A stretch of 64,000 nt of DNA from Geminicoccaceae bacterium (lineage in GTDB: Bacteria > Pseudomonadota > Alphaproteobacteria > Geminicoccales > Geminicoccaceae): NCBI GenBank assembly GCA_028285265.1, contig JANQPX010000055.1, positions 111,100 through 175,099 of the forward strand, written 5' to 3'. Under the pieces are notes generated by a model. That model made no database searches. It was given only the letters and a program-made list of their open reading frames with translations, and was not told where the DNA came from. Below, in pieces: positions 26,587 to 36,183 of the stretch; position 1 is the stretch's first letter, and the number at the start of each line of letters is the position of its first letter. The translations under genes and the position numbers were made by a program.

Positions 26587-27540
26587 TTAGGGAGAATACC
26601 GATCTCGAAACCATGTCGCGCCAATTGCCGCTGCCGTCACACAAGCAATAGCAAAGACAGCGTCAGCTCCGAGCGCTTCGCCCAGAAGAATGGCGGCGAC
26701 CAGAGCTGCGATTGCAGGCTCCAAGGTTACGAGAATGCTGTAGGTCCTTGCCGGCAGACGCCTGAGAGCTTCGAATTCGAGAAAGAACGGTATCGTGGTT
26801 GAGAGCACGGCCACAGCGAGAACAGCCAGCAAGAGCTGAAAATCGAAAAGAACGGGTGTTGCTGCACCAATCCCAAAGGGGAGCAAGAACACCGTCGCGA
26901 TGACCATGCCGCAGGCTAGCCCGTCATTGCCAGGCAAAGCCTGTCCTACACGTTTGCTGAGCACGATGAAGACAGCCCAACCAACGGCGGCGATACCAGC
27001 AAAGAGGATGCCTAAACGATCGAGGCCGCTGCCGATATCAGGTGCTAGCTTCAGCAAGCCCAATAAAGCGATCGCAACCCAAAGAAGATCGATGCGTCGC
27101 CGTGACGTCGCCAAAGCAACGCTTAACGGACCCATGAATTCGATCGTAACGGCAATACCCAACGGTATCCGCGCTATCGCTTCGTAGAAGCACCAATTCA
27201 TTGCGGCCAGTGTAAATCCATAGAGCAACAAGAGATGGCCGGACTTGACCGTTGTGCTGTCAATCCTGGGGCGAATGAGGATCACGAAGATGATGGCTGA
27301 GAGACCGACGCGGCAGAAGACTGTTCCCAAAGGCCCGATGACTGAAAAGAGCTGTATGGCCAGAGCGGCTCCCACCTGAATCGATAGAATCGCAAGGATA
27401 ACAAGTCCCGGAGGAGGAACCGCGTCTAAGGCAGCAGTCAATGGATTGGATCGTGGTCGGTCCTCTCGGCGAGGATCATGGGCAGCAAGATGCAGGGCAC
27501 TGGCATCAGTTGCGCTGGTATCTTTCATCGACACATCCAT
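26587..27540 (-). CDS. RhtA-like EamA family exporter
   Basis: A 317-residue transporter with ten hydrophobic helices in two EamA repeats, after a polar N-terminal tail of about 40 residues. The segments FSVIGPLGTVFCRVGLSA, YEAIARIPLGIAVTIEFMGP and LEPAIAALVAAILLGEALG match the RhtA (threonine/homoserine exporter) branch of the drug/metabolite superfamily. GAGGGG precedes the ATG at a short distance; an in-frame ATG four codons later is an alternative. It stands alone. Export of an amino acid is likely from the family, but its substrate is not shown. Confidence 0.8.
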   Translation of the reverse strand: MDVSMKDTSATDASALHLAAHDPRREDRPRSNPLTAALDAVPPPGLVILAILSIQVGAALAIQLFSVIGPLGTVFCRVGLSAIIFVILIRPRIDSTTVKSGHLLLLYGFTLAAMNWCFYEAIARIPLGIAVTIEFMGPLSVALATSRRRIDLLWVAIALLGLLKLAPDIGSGLDRLGILFAGIAAVGWAVFIVLSKRVGQALPGNDGLACGMVIATVFLLPFGIGAATPVLFDFQLLLAVLAVAVLSTTIPFFLEFEALRRLPARTYSILVTLEPAIAALVAAILLGEALGADAVFAIACVTAAAIGATWFRDRYSP

Positions 27541-27791
27541 GGCCCCTCTTTGATGAGCGAGACAGCTGTCACCATGCTTGTCCCTCGGCGCGCTTTAGAA
27601 GCAAAGCGGATTGGAGCGAGCGTCAGCAAACCAAGGTAAGGTTGCAACGTGATACAATCGTTACCTACAAATGATTCGGGCGGCCTTGTCTCTCACATCT
27701 CTTGACGTCGCCGGCATGACGGATTCAATCGATATCATGCGGCCACGGATCGGATGCATTCAGCCCCGCACGACGGGCTCAATGAGGTAGC

Positions 27792-28568
27792 TTAACGTGA
27801 GCGGTTTATGAAGCCCTGCATCAGCTTCTTGGGCTCATCGCTCCGATAGGAGTCGGCAAAAGCAACGATCCCGGCTTGTATCGCTGCTTCCAGCGACAGT
27901 TCCTGCCATTTGCTAATCAGCGCCTTTTGTGCACGAATGGCCTTTGGCGATGAAGCGCAGATACCGTCGAGCCATGTCTCGACAGCGGCATCAAGGTCTT
28001 CTCGACTCACAACCTTTTCGACCAAGCCGCATGCGCGTGCTTCGGCGGCGTCGAAACTTGCACCGGTGTAGAGCATCTCACGCGTTTTTCCCCAGCCGAT
28101 GAGACCTGGCAAGAGGGCTGCTTCAATGACCGAGGGGATACCCACTCGGACTTCGGGCATGCCGAAGACACCATTCTCGGCCGTAACCCGCATATCGCAG
28201 CTCGCCGCCACTTCAAGCCCGCCACCAAGACAGTAACCCTGGATCCGCGCGATGACAGGAACCGGCGCGAAGCGGAATGCGGCGCAAGCTTCATGCAAAA
28301 CGGTAATGAACGTCGCTGCACTGTCGGAATCGAGTGCCGCCATCTCTCGGATGTCGGCGCCACCGATGAAGGCACGGTCGCCAGCCCCTGTCAGTACGAT
28401 GGCGCGCAGGTCTGGGTTCCGGCTGACGTCGTTCGTTACGTTACGAAGTTCGATGCAAAGTTGGCTATTCAGAATGTTGATCTTGCCGGGATTATCGACG
28501 GTGATCCACGCGATACAACTACCATCGGGTCGGGTTCGGATTTCGCTTGCTATTTGGGCGTCACTCAT
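27792..28568 (-). CDS. Enoyl-CoA hydratase/isomerase family protein
   Basis: A 258-residue crotonase. Oxyanion-hole segments are DRAFIGGADIREM (near residue 65) and YCLGGGLEVAASCDMRV (near 112); the usual second catalytic Glu position in the segment FGMPEVRVGIPSV is occupied as in many hydratases. Length is typical. It is a single gene, 22 kb from any other complete CoA pathway apart from paaZ 2 kb away, so a role with PaaZ in aromatic or fatty-acid breakdown is possible but only inferred. Confidence 0.85.
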   Translation of the reverse strand: MSDAQIASEIRTRPDGSCIAWITVDNPGKINILNSQLCIELRNVTNDVSRNPDLRAIVLTGAGDRAFIGGADIREMAALDSDSAATFITVLHEACAAFRFAPVPVIARIQGYCLGGGLEVAASCDMRVTAENGVFGMPEVRVGIPSVIEAALLPGLIGWGKTREMLYTGASFDAAEARACGLVEKVVSREDLDAAVETWLDGICASSPKAIRAQKALISKWQELSLEAAIQAGIVAFADSYRSDEPKKLMQGFINRSR

Positions 28569-28715
28569 CGACCTGATATCCCGGTTGCTTTCCCCTTGCT
28601 CTTCCTCTCATAGGCAAGTGCATCGAACAAGCCATGAAGAGACCTATCGCGGGGCATTGGCTGAAGGGTAAGTAGAAGCGATTGTTCGTTATGCCTTCGT
28701 CATTGCGAACTCGGG

Positions 28716-28830
28716 CTACTGCTCGATCATGAGCATAGCTCTGCCGACGCCTTCCCAGAGCAGTTCATTGGTCTTGCTGTCATGGCGATCTTCCCCCTCG
28801 CTAAAATGGGATCAGCGACGATCGACAGCC
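28716..28830 (-). pseudogene. Possible DUF4136-like lipoprotein remnant
   Basis: The minus strand reads DSKTNELLWEGVGRAMLMIE and one more residue before a TAG at 28718-28716. The pattern (D-x-K-T-x-E-L-x-W-x-G) resembles the end of DUF4136 lipoproteins. Just upstream, the matching strand (ARGKIAM) is in a different frame, which points to a frameshift, and no start or signal peptide is found. It lies in the 350-base gap between the enoyl-CoA hydratase and the LysR gene. The rest of that gap shows nothing. Confidence 0.3.
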
Positions 28831-28919
28831 CGACCGAGGATATGGCTCAGAGGAGGGGAGTGTCTCCATGGCGCAGGCGCGGCCGAGATTTCCGGATTCG
28901 TTCGGTTGTTTTGGGTATT

Positions 28920-29747
28920 TCATGCGGTCGCGCAATTCTCTCTCAGCACATCGTAGAGGCGGTCGATCACCCTGCGCACTTCGGGAACAAATCTGTCCTC
29001 ATGATGGGTGACAAGCCACTGATCATGGTCGAGTTCCTCTAGTGGCTCGGAACGCTGAGTCAAGGTTGTGAAACGACGGCCAAGGAAGGTTGGCAAGACC
29101 GCCTGGGTTTTGCCGGCAAGTGTGAGATCGAGCGCATTGCGGGGGTCCGTAAGCTCGATAGCGTCGTCGTCTCGGGATTGCTCCTTCACCCATGTGGCTG
29201 AGGGCGTGCTACCGATGATGCGTGCCCATGTCTGAACCGTTTTGTTGACGGCATAAACGGCGAAACGGACGCGACCAATGCGGCGTCCTGCAAGACCAGG
29301 CCCTTCGGGACGCCGGTTGCGCACGCCGATCAGCACTTCCCGCCGACCGATATCTAAAACTTGGTCGGAGGCGACAAATCGTAACCTCACGCGGTCCTGT
29401 GCCCTAAGGTCGCCGATGGCGCCGCAGAGTATATGCGTCACCCACGTTCCGGCCGAAATTTTGACAACGGGGGTCGCCAATCCAGAGGCGTGATTGACGA
29501 TTGGGACAATACGGTCCTCCAGCGCCTCAGCTTTCGCCAACAGGTCTCTGCCGTCTTCAGTAAGCTCGTATCCTCTGGGCATCCGTCGAAAGAGCTCGAG
29601 ACCGAGACGCCGCTCAAGCGACAGGATCCTTCGCCCTAACGTTGGAGCACTTTTTCTCGTCGATGCTGTAGCCGCTGCCAGCCCGCCACCGCGAGCCACG
29701 GCTAAAAAAAGGCGGAGGTCGTCCCAGTCGAAGTTCGTTTCATCCAT
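28920..29747 (-). CDS. LysR family transcriptional regulator
   Basis: A 275-residue LysR protein. The N-terminal HTH is NFDWDDLRLFLAVARGGGLA with the recognition helix in SAPTLGRRILSLERRLG; the C-terminal part is a periplasmic-binding-like effector domain somewhat shorter than usual. It is divergent from the aldo/keto reductase gene, with about 80 bases between start codons, the normal place for a LysR target. Likely effector: a substrate or product of that reductase. No clear ribosome site is seen. Confidence 0.88.
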   Translation of the reverse strand: MDETNFDWDDLRLFLAVARGGGLAAATASTRKSAPTLGRRILSLERRLGLELFRRMPRGYELTEDGRDLLAKAEALEDRIVPIVNHASGLATPVVKISAGTWVTHILCGAIGDLRAQDRVRLRFVASDQVLDIGRREVLIGVRNRRPEGPGLAGRRIGRVRFAVYAVNKTVQTWARIIGSTPSATWVKEQSRDDDAIELTDPRNALDLTLAGKTQAVLPTFLGRRFTTLTQRSEPLEELDHDQWLVTHHEDRFVPEVRRVIDRLYDVLRENCATA

Positions 29748-29830
29748 GAAATGATCATTACAATACGTTCCATAGATGTAAACCTCAATTGGTGGCTAGA
29801 TTCCGATGTCACCAACAAGGGAGCATCGCC

Positions 29831-30823
29831 ATGAAATTTCTCGATCAGGAAATCGCACCATTGGGCATGGGTTGTTGGCCAATTGGCGGGCCGATGTTCT
29901 CGGGCGATCAGCCCCTTGGCTATGCCAATGCCGACGACGCCGAATCCATCCGGACAATCCACGCAGCCTTGGCCGCCGGCATCACGCTTTTCGACACGGC
30001 TGCGGCCTATGGTGTTGGACATGCCGAACGGCTTCTTGCACATGCCCTTAAGGATCGACCGGAGGCGCTGATCGTCACCAAAATTGGCTTCACCATTGAT
30101 GAAGACAAAAAGCAATTGTCCTTTGATGACACGAAACCGGAGACCGTGCAGCCGGCGATCGACAGCTGCCTGTCCCGGTTGGGGCGCGATCGTATCGATC
30201 TTTTGCTCCTGCATCAAAACGGGCTCTCTCTAAATCAAGCTGAAGCGGTTTTTGACGAAATGGAAAAGGCAGTCGATGCCGGAAAGATCCGGTCCTTTGG
30301 CTGGAGTACAGATTTCTCGGAGCGCGCTTCCGGGGTCGCGGAACGAGCGCATTTCATTGCTGTCGAGCATGCAATGAATGTGTTGATCGATGCGCCGCGC
30401 ATGCAGGACGTCGCCCGTCGTCATCAGCTGACGGCTCTTATCCGCTCTCCACTCGCCATGGGTTTGTTAACGGGGAAATATGGCGTGGGAACAACGATGC
30501 CGAACGATGACATTCGGGCAACGTCGAATCTCGTGGTCAAATATTTTGAGGATGCCCAAGTCAACCCGTCCTTTCTTGCCCAGCTGGATGCGGTGCGTGA
30601 ATGGCTAATGATCGATGGGCGCAGCTTGGTACAAGGCGCCATTGGCTGGCTCTGGGCGAAAGGCTCTATGAATATCCCCATTCCTGGTGCGCGGACTGTC
30701 GATCAGATTGAGGGCAGTGCCGAAGCCCTCGGCTTTGGCGCGTTGCCGGATCATGCGATGGCGGCGATCGATCGTTTGATCGAACGTGACCCATCAGAAC
30801 TGAACGCCGATACGGAACGTTGA
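29831..30823 (+). CDS. Aldo/keto reductase
   Basis: A 330-residue NADPH-dependent oxidoreductase with a (beta/alpha)8 barrel. Catalytic residues fit the family: Asp and Tyr in ITLFDTAAAYGVGHAERLLA, Lys in LIVTKIGF, and His in IDLLLLHQNG. The C-terminal cofactor clamp is NIPIPGARTVDQIEGSAEAL. It is closest in form to the AKR group of L-galactose/pyridoxal-type dehydrogenases. ATG 29831 has AAGGGAG upstream, unlike the earlier GTG. The TrpRS-like gene follows after three bases, so they share a message, and the LysR gene is divergent. Confidence 0.9.
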   Translation: MKFLDQEIAPLGMGCWPIGGPMFSGDQPLGYANADDAESIRTIHAALAAGITLFDTAAAYGVGHAERLLAHALKDRPEALIVTKIGFTIDEDKKQLSFDDTKPETVQPAIDSCLSRLGRDRIDLLLLHQNGLSLNQAEAVFDEMEKAVDAGKIRSFGWSTDFSERASGVAERAHFIAVEHAMNVLIDAPRMQDVARRHQLTALIRSPLAMGLLTGKYGVGTTMPNDDIRATSNLVVKYFEDAQVNPSFLAQLDAVREWLMIDGRSLVQGAIGWLWAKGSMNIPIPGARTVDQIEGSAEALGFGALPDHAMAAIDRLIERDPSELNADTER

Positions 30824-30826
30824 CGC

Positions 30827-31777
30827 ATGACTGCAGATAGACATTCGGCGTCATATGTTGACCTGATTCAGGACAGCCATGAGCAGTTTCTGCTGCTGGC
30901 TGACACTCAGGCTTTGACCGACAATGCCCATGATCCCGCCAAAGTGCGGCAGGGTGTAATGGAGGTCGCGCTCGACTACCTTGCTGTTGGGATCGATCCG
31001 ACCAAAACTGCGATCTGCCTGCAATCGCATTTGCCAGCACTGGCCGAGTTGTCGATGCTCTATCTGAACTTCGTATCGGTTGCTCGACTGGAGCGTAATC
31101 CAACGATCAAGGACGAAATCCGTACTCGCGGTTTTGGGCGCAACATCCCGGCGGGCTTCCTGTGCTATCCCGCGGCACAGGCCGCGGATATCACTGCCTT
31201 CAAAGCGACCGTGGTGCCTGTGGGCGACGATCAGGCGCCGCTTATCGAGCAAACCAATGAGATTGTGCGCCGTATCAATACAATGACCGGCCGAGCGATC
31301 CTGCCGATCGTCCAAGCCATCATTCCACAGGTCGGACGGTTACCGAGCGTGGATGGAAAGACGAAAATGTCCAAATCTGGCGGCAACGCCATCGCACTAT
31401 CGGCCTCACCAGACGAGATCACGGCGGCCGTGAGGGCGATGTTTACGGACCCGAAGCATTTGCGGGTTGAAGATCCTGGACAGGTCGAGGGGAATGTCGT
31501 CTTCACCTACCTCGAAGTCTTCGACGAGGACAGAGTCACGTTGCAAGACCTGAAAGCACAATATCAACGAGGTGGCCTCGGCGACAGCAAGATCAAACGT
31601 AGGCTAGAGGAAATTCTTCAGGTGCTGTTACGACCGATCAGAGAACGAAGGGCGCAACTGGCCAAAGATCCGGCTTATGTTCTCGACATGATCCGCATCG
31701 GCACGGAGAAGGCGCGAAGCCGGACCGAAGCAACGAAGAGAGACGTTATTGAAGGCCTTGGACTCTTCACGTTGTGA
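30827..31777 (+). CDS. Tryptophanyl-tRNA synthetase-like protein lacking the HIGH region
   Basis: A 316-residue protein collinear with bacterial TrpRS from FLLLADTQALTDN onwards: LDYLAVGIDPTKTAICLQSH, LARLERNP-type, GFLCYPAAQAADITAFKA, the KMSKS motif in KTKMSKSGGNA, and the DPGQVEGN segment. Normal TrpRS begins with about 15-20 residues (TGDRPTG-x-LHLGHYVGSL) that form the ATP site. Here that part is absent: after MTADRHSASYVDLIQDSHEQ the text jumps in directly, and no other frame upstream supplies it because the aldo/keto reductase ends three bases before. Aminoacylation is therefore unlikely; a paralogue with another role or a dying gene. Confidence 0.75.
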   Translation: MTADRHSASYVDLIQDSHEQFLLLADTQALTDNAHDPAKVRQGVMEVALDYLAVGIDPTKTAICLQSHLPALAELSMLYLNFVSVARLERNPTIKDEIRTRGFGRNIPAGFLCYPAAQAADITAFKATVVPVGDDQAPLIEQTNEIVRRINTMTGRAILPIVQAIIPQVGRLPSVDGKTKMSKSGGNAIALSASPDEITAAVRAMFTDPKHLRVEDPGQVEGNVVFTYLEVFDEDRVTLQDLKAQYQRGGLGDSKIKRRLEEILQVLLRPIRERRAQLAKDPAYVLDMIRIGTEKARSRTEATKRDVIEGLGLFTL

Positions 31778-32181
31778 CGTGCTGTGGGACCACGCCGTAG
31801 CTCTCTAAAGGTGGGTTTGGCAGACATGACCTTTTTCAAGAAGGCAAGTTCAAACTGGCTCAGCTTTCTCTGGTTTGAAGTCCACTCAGCTTCGTTGGTC
31901 GAACCACCCTGATAGGCGCCGGCGATCGTGATCCACAGTGCCGCTTCTTGGTGACTTCGCTCAGATCGGTGCTAGCAAACGATGACCCAGGGCAAAGAGG
32001 CCTCAGGATGAAAAAAAATGCCCGAAACCACACGAGTGTCATGTGAATATAGCTTGGATTTTATCTATTTTAAGGCTACAAAGTCGGCCGTGACATTAAA
32101 TTGAGCGTTAAGTTTGCGAGCCTTTGTCATCGCTGGTGCGCAGCGTTCAAAAACAAATAAGAAGACTTGTTGGACGGTCAT
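31778..32181. other. Gap without a gene before the GGDEF-EAL gene
   Basis: About 400 bases. The right half is AT-rich (TTTTATCTATTTTAAGGC, then ACATTAAATTGAGCG), suggesting the promoter of the GGDEF-EAL gene. The left half gives only broken frames; a vague likeness to the tail of an IS transposase could not be supported. Nothing else is seen. Confidence 0.4.
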
Positions 32182-34626
32182 ATGCGCCTGCGGTACGCAT
32201 TAATTTCTCTCTTCTTGGTCTTGACCGCTGTTCCCCTAACTGTGTTCTGGATCTGGCCTCATTCACAGGTTCTGGAAAGCGAGCTTGATGATGCGCGCGA
32301 CGACCATATGCTCCTTGCTAGAAACCTCAGTGCTGCTTTGCAACGTTACCATCTGGATGTCCTCACTGCGTTCAATCTAGTGACAACGAACCTGATCAAG
32401 GGTCGACAAATTGAACAGCCTCAGGATCTTCTTCTCAATCTGAGCTTCCGACATATTTGTGTCGCTGAAGAGATCACCGGAAAGGTGATCGAAGAAGTCA
32501 GTCCTACGGCTCTCCCTTGCCCGGCAAAGGTGCCCGAATCGCGGTTGTCTCGTTTCGCTAAGATGGCTCGAGAGAACCAAGTTACGTTCAGCGAAGTCTT
32601 GGAAGGCCCCGATCATGATCCCGTGATCTATCTCGTTCGTCGGATCGGGCCTCTACTCGCGATCGGCGCTCTACATACCGACTACTTCATTCGCCTGGGC
32701 AAAGCCATTTCCTTTGGTGGACGCGGCCATGCAGCCATCATTGACCATCAAGGGAATGTCCTAGCGCATCCACATGATGATTGGGTCAGAACTCGACATA
32801 GTTTAACCAGTCTGCCGCCGGTTGCTCGAATGGTGAATGGTGAAACAGGCGTTCAAACCTTTTATTCGCCTGCTCTCGAGAGTGACATGATCGCCGCTTT
32901 TACCGTCGTGCCCCATGTCGGTTGGGGGGTGATGATTCCAAGGCCCATTGCGGAGCTTCGCGAAAAAGCCAACGAGGCTGAGATTTCCGCGATCACGGTG
33001 CTTCTGTTCGGAGTCTTGATCGCGCTCGCTTGCGCTTGGATTGTCTCTATCCTGTTCGCCCGGCCACTTGAGCTCGTTAGCCAGGCAGCAGACAACATCG
33101 CACTCGGTGATGAGCTCAAGCTCATTCCCGAGATCGAAAGCCACCTCGTGCCCATCGAGTTCCGCCGAGCGCAGTCAAGCTACAATGCCATGATCCAGCG
33201 CCTGCACGACAATATGACAAGAATTAATAAGCTTGCTTATGAGGATCGAGTCACTGGCCTGCCGAATCGAGCCAGGTTCCGAGAACGCGTGACAGAAAGA
33301 CTAAGAGAACTCCAGTATGAGGGGCGTGCGGCCCTGATCCTGTTCATTGATCTCGACGGTTTCAAGGCGGTGAACGATCGCTACGGACACGATCTTGGCG
33401 ACGAACTGTTGCGCTGTTTTTCGATACGGCTGCAAGCACTCTTTAGCCAGCTTGGTCCGGCACCGAACAGCAAGGAAGGGGAGGGGGCGAGGCAGATTCA
33501 AGTGGCCCGTAGCTGCCTATTGGCCAGACTAGGTGGTGATGAGTTTGCTGTCTTCGTCGCTGGTGCAGAGCGCGATGGTGATGCCGAGACCATTGCTAAG
33601 GCACTCTTGCGCATCATGCGCGAGCCTTTCTCGCTTGGGCGACATGTGACCACCATCGGCGTCTCGGTCGGTCTTGCGAGAGCACCTAACGACGGTGACA
33701 ATTATGAAACGCTGATCCGGCGTGCTGATATGGCCATGTATGAGGCTAAGCGCTCGGGTAAGAACAGCTTCAGATTCTACGACCGTTCTATCGAAGTAAC
33801 CCTCAATCAATCCGAACAACGACGACGTGAACTACCCCATGCATTACTGCTCAACCAATTCGAGCTTCATTATCAGCCACGCTTTGACGTTTCGTCTCGC
33901 CAGGTACGTTGCATGGAGGCGCTGATCAGATGGAATCATCCAAAGGAAGGCCAACTTATGCCGGATCAATTTTTGCCGGCGATTGAATCCACTGACGCCA
34001 TTGTCTCAGTCGATCATTGGGTTTTGCGCAAAGCCCTAGCCCAGCTTGCGCTCTGGTCGCGCGATTACCCGGATCTGACGGTCTCGGTTAATATGTCGGC
34101 CCGCCAGCTCACCGACACGGCTCTTGCCGACGATGTCATCGAGCTGATACGCGACGCTCATGTCGACCCGGCCAAGGTCGAGCTGGAGGTGACGGAGCAC
34201 GCCGTTCTCGATAATGAGAGTACTGCCCGAGAGGTCATTCGCCGCTTGCACCAGTTTGGTCTCAAGATCGCAATCGACGATTTCGGCCAGGGTTATTCAA
34301 ACTTCGCGCGCTTCGCTGAACTCCCTGTCGATGTCATCAAGATCGATCGCAGCTTGATAAGCAAACTGACGGTTGATCAAAGAATCCCCAAGATTGTCAG
34401 GACTCTCATTACCATGGCCGATGGCCTGGATTGTACTGCTGTAGCCGAAGGCATCGAAACCCTCGAGGAGATGACCGTCCTCAGCAAGATTGGCTGCACA
34501 GAATTCCAGGGTTATCTCTTCTCAAAACCACTCGATGCTCGAGACGCTGGGGCTTGGCTTGCTCGGGTATCGACCACGATCGAGGCGATCAAGCACAATC
34601 GCGTCGCTCTCCTGCATCCGATGTAA
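32182..34626 (+). CDS. Membrane diguanylate cyclase/phosphodiesterase (sensor-HAMP-GGDEF-EAL)
   Basis: An 814-residue cyclic-di-GMP enzyme. A membrane helix at 8-28 is followed by a periplasmic Cache-type sensor (about 40-270), a second helix at about 275-300, a HAMP linker (RPLELVSQAADNIALGDELK), a GGDEF domain with ARLGGDEFAVFVAGAER and an EAL domain with MEALIRWNHPKEG, VELEVTEHAVLDN and IAIDDFGQGYSNF. Both catalytic motifs look intact, so it could make or break c-di-GMP in response to a periplasmic signal. A 20-residue insertion (NSKEGEGARQIQ) sits inside the GGDEF domain. ATG 32182 is chosen over a TTG five codons earlier. Confidence 0.92.
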   Translation: MRLRYALISLFLVLTAVPLTVFWIWPHSQVLESELDDARDDHMLLARNLSAALQRYHLDVLTAFNLVTTNLIKGRQIEQPQDLLLNLSFRHICVAEEITGKVIEEVSPTALPCPAKVPESRLSRFAKMARENQVTFSEVLEGPDHDPVIYLVRRIGPLLAIGALHTDYFIRLGKAISFGGRGHAAIIDHQGNVLAHPHDDWVRTRHSLTSLPPVARMVNGETGVQTFYSPALESDMIAAFTVVPHVGWGVMIPRPIAELREKANEAEISAITVLLFGVLIALACAWIVSILFARPLELVSQAADNIALGDELKLIPEIESHLVPIEFRRAQSSYNAMIQRLHDNMTRINKLAYEDRVTGLPNRARFRERVTERLRELQYEGRAALILFIDLDGFKAVNDRYGHDLGDELLRCFSIRLQALFSQLGPAPNSKEGEGARQIQVARSCLLARLGGDEFAVFVAGAERDGDAETIAKALLRIMREPFSLGRHVTTIGVSVGLARAPNDGDNYETLIRRADMAMYEAKRSGKNSFRFYDRSIEVTLNQSEQRRRELPHALLLNQFELHYQPRFDVSSRQVRCMEALIRWNHPKEGQLMPDQFLPAIESTDAIVSVDHWVLRKALAQLALWSRDYPDLTVSVNMSARQLTDTALADDVIELIRDAHVDPAKVELEVTEHAVLDNESTAREVIRRLHQFGLKIAIDDFGQGYSNFARFAELPVDVIKIDRSLISKLTVDQRIPKIVRTLITMADGLDCTAVAEGIETLEEMTVLSKIGCTEFQGYLFSKPLDARDAGAWLARVSTTIEAIKHNRVALLHPM

Positions 34627-34905
34627 GCTGCGGCCCTCTCTCGTCAGCCCGTAGGTCGCTTTCAGGACAAGACTGCCCCAAAGCTTCCGTCAGAAATGGG
34701 CCAGCTCGCTGCCATCCAAAATGCTCTCATCGGTGATGGGATAGCTCGGCAGTGGATATCAGACGTCTTACCTAGAGCGCTAAGTTTGAATATTGGACCA
34801 TCTTCGTCACCTTCTGACGGGAGAATTTTAGCGCCAACGCGTGACGTAACGGATTTGCCGCCGGGTTAGGTAGGAAATGGATGTCGGATATCGTTCTAGG
34901 GTGGT

Positions 34906-35853
34906 TTATGGCCGCCTTTCCTTCGCCAAGCTCTCGACGCTTAGATTTTGCAGGGTGTTGAGAGCTGTGCGGAAGTGATCAATAGCAGCGGAAACGGCGA
35001 CGGTTGGTCGGCGGAGCTTCGTCAAAATCATGCATAGACGGAGATCGGCTAAGCCTCGCTCTACCAGAGGGATGCCGACAATCTTGCCCTGCGCCAGCTC
35101 CTCGAGAAACCCCAATCGGGTGTAGAAGGCTATGCCTAGCCCATGCCGGATGACCTCCTTGGTCAGCGCCAAGCTATTAGATCTTAGGAAGGGCTCCTTG
35201 ACCCGTCTAATGGCTTGCAGTTCGTTGTCCATAAGAGCCTGAAGCGGCCGCGTATCATGCTGAAATAACAATGGGAACTTGGCACACTCTTCAAGTGACA
35301 ATGCCTCATGTTCGGCGAGGGGGTGATCATGGGCCATCATGGCGTTCAGGGGTGTCGGGACTTCCGCAAGGAGCTCGACACCTGTATGGCCGGCAAGGTC
35401 AAAAGAGAAGCCAAGATCGACATCACCACTTGCAACCCGACTTGCGATCTCACCCGGTCCTAGCCCTTCGACGTCGAAGGTAACGGCGGGATGGGCGGCA
35501 TGGAAGTCGCGTATGGCATCCGGCAGGAAGCGCACGAGCAAGCTGTCAAGTGAGACGATCTTAACACGGCCGCTTTTTATCCCCTTGAGCGCATCAATCT
35601 CGCTTTGGATGCGGTCGAAATCGGTGAGGGTTGACCGGGCGTGACGAAGGAGAATTTCGCCAGCCGGTGTCAGACGAAGGCCAGTCGGGTGGCGCTCGAA
35701 GATCGCAGTGCCAAGAGAATCTTCAACTTTCAGGATTTGCCGGCTGATCGCTGACGAGGCGACATTGAGCTTGGATGATGCGCTCCTTATCGATCCAGAG
35801 CTTGCGACTTCATCGAGATAGCGAAGGACAGCGGCGTGAATCCTAGGGCGCAT
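34906..35853 (-). CDS. LysR family regulator, last gene of the CoA-linked operon
   Basis: A 315-residue LysR protein: HTH with LDEVASSGSIRSASSKLNVA and SSAISRQILKVEDSLGTAIF, then the effector domain (RVKIVSLDSLLVRFLPDAIR and so on). The long upstream frame is the antisense-free overlap with the ferredoxin gene, so I place the start at ATG 35853, 11 bases inside the ferredoxin 3' end. It is thus the final member of the eight-gene minus-strand operon and probably senses a pathway compound to control it. A palindrome overlaps the operon's likely promoter. Confidence 0.88.
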   Translation of the reverse strand: MRPRIHAAVLRYLDEVASSGSIRSASSKLNVASSAISRQILKVEDSLGTAIFERHPTGLRLTPAGEILLRHARSTLTDFDRIQSEIDALKGIKSGRVKIVSLDSLLVRFLPDAIRDFHAAHPAVTFDVEGLGPGEIASRVASGDVDLGFSFDLAGHTGVELLAEVPTPLNAMMAHDHPLAEHEALSLEECAKFPLLFQHDTRPLQALMDNELQAIRRVKEPFLRSNSLALTKEVIRHGLGIAFYTRLGFLEELAQGKIVGIPLVERGLADLRLCMILTKLRRPTVAVSAAIDHFRTALNTLQNLSVESLAKERRP

Positions 35854-36181
35854 GTTGCCGCTTTGGTGCCTCCTTGACCGAGGGATGATCGATGTCCGTA
35901 CGGAATTCCGCCGAGAGACCTCCGGGTTCGCCCCAACCTGTGACCGCTTCGCCGAAGAAATCGCGATTGATCGCGATGAAACGATGCCATTTTTCCGGCA
36001 GATGGCGCTCATCGAAGATCGCCTCCACCGGACAGACAGAGACGCAGATGCCGCAGTTCACGCACTCGTCTGGTTGGATGTAGTACATGCGTCCGCCTTC
36101 ATAGATGCACTCCACTGGGCAGACATTGGTGCAGTCACCATCCTTAACGTCAATGCAGGTCTCAGCGATGACATAAGCCAC
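35843..36181 (-). CDS. fdxA: 7Fe-type ferredoxin (FdxA-like)
   Basis: A 112-residue ferredoxin. Cysteines at 9, 17 and 50 fit a 3Fe-4S site, and those at 21, 40, 43 and 46 fit a 4Fe-4S site, by comparison with Azotobacter ferredoxin I; the position of its extra Cys11 is Val here, consistent with a 3Fe cluster. The segments CPVECIYEGGRMYYIQPDEC and CVSVCPVEAIFDE are typical. GTG 36181 (AAAGGA eight bases upstream) makes the protein begin MAYVIAETC as in the family. It starts two bases after the enoyl-CoA hydratase. It may carry electrons for the FAD oxidoreductase of the same operon. Confidence 0.85.
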   Translation of the reverse strand: MAYVIAETCIDVKDGDCTNVCPVECIYEGGRMYYIQPDECVNCGICVSVCPVEAIFDERHLPEKWHRFIAINRDFFGEAVTGWGEPGGLSAEFRTDIDHPSVKEAPKRQHAP

Positions 36182-36183
36182 GC

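Noticed and set aside
31778..32181. Possible tail of an IS transposase
   Set aside because: Only broken frames with vague resemblance; no inverted ends or intact motif were found.
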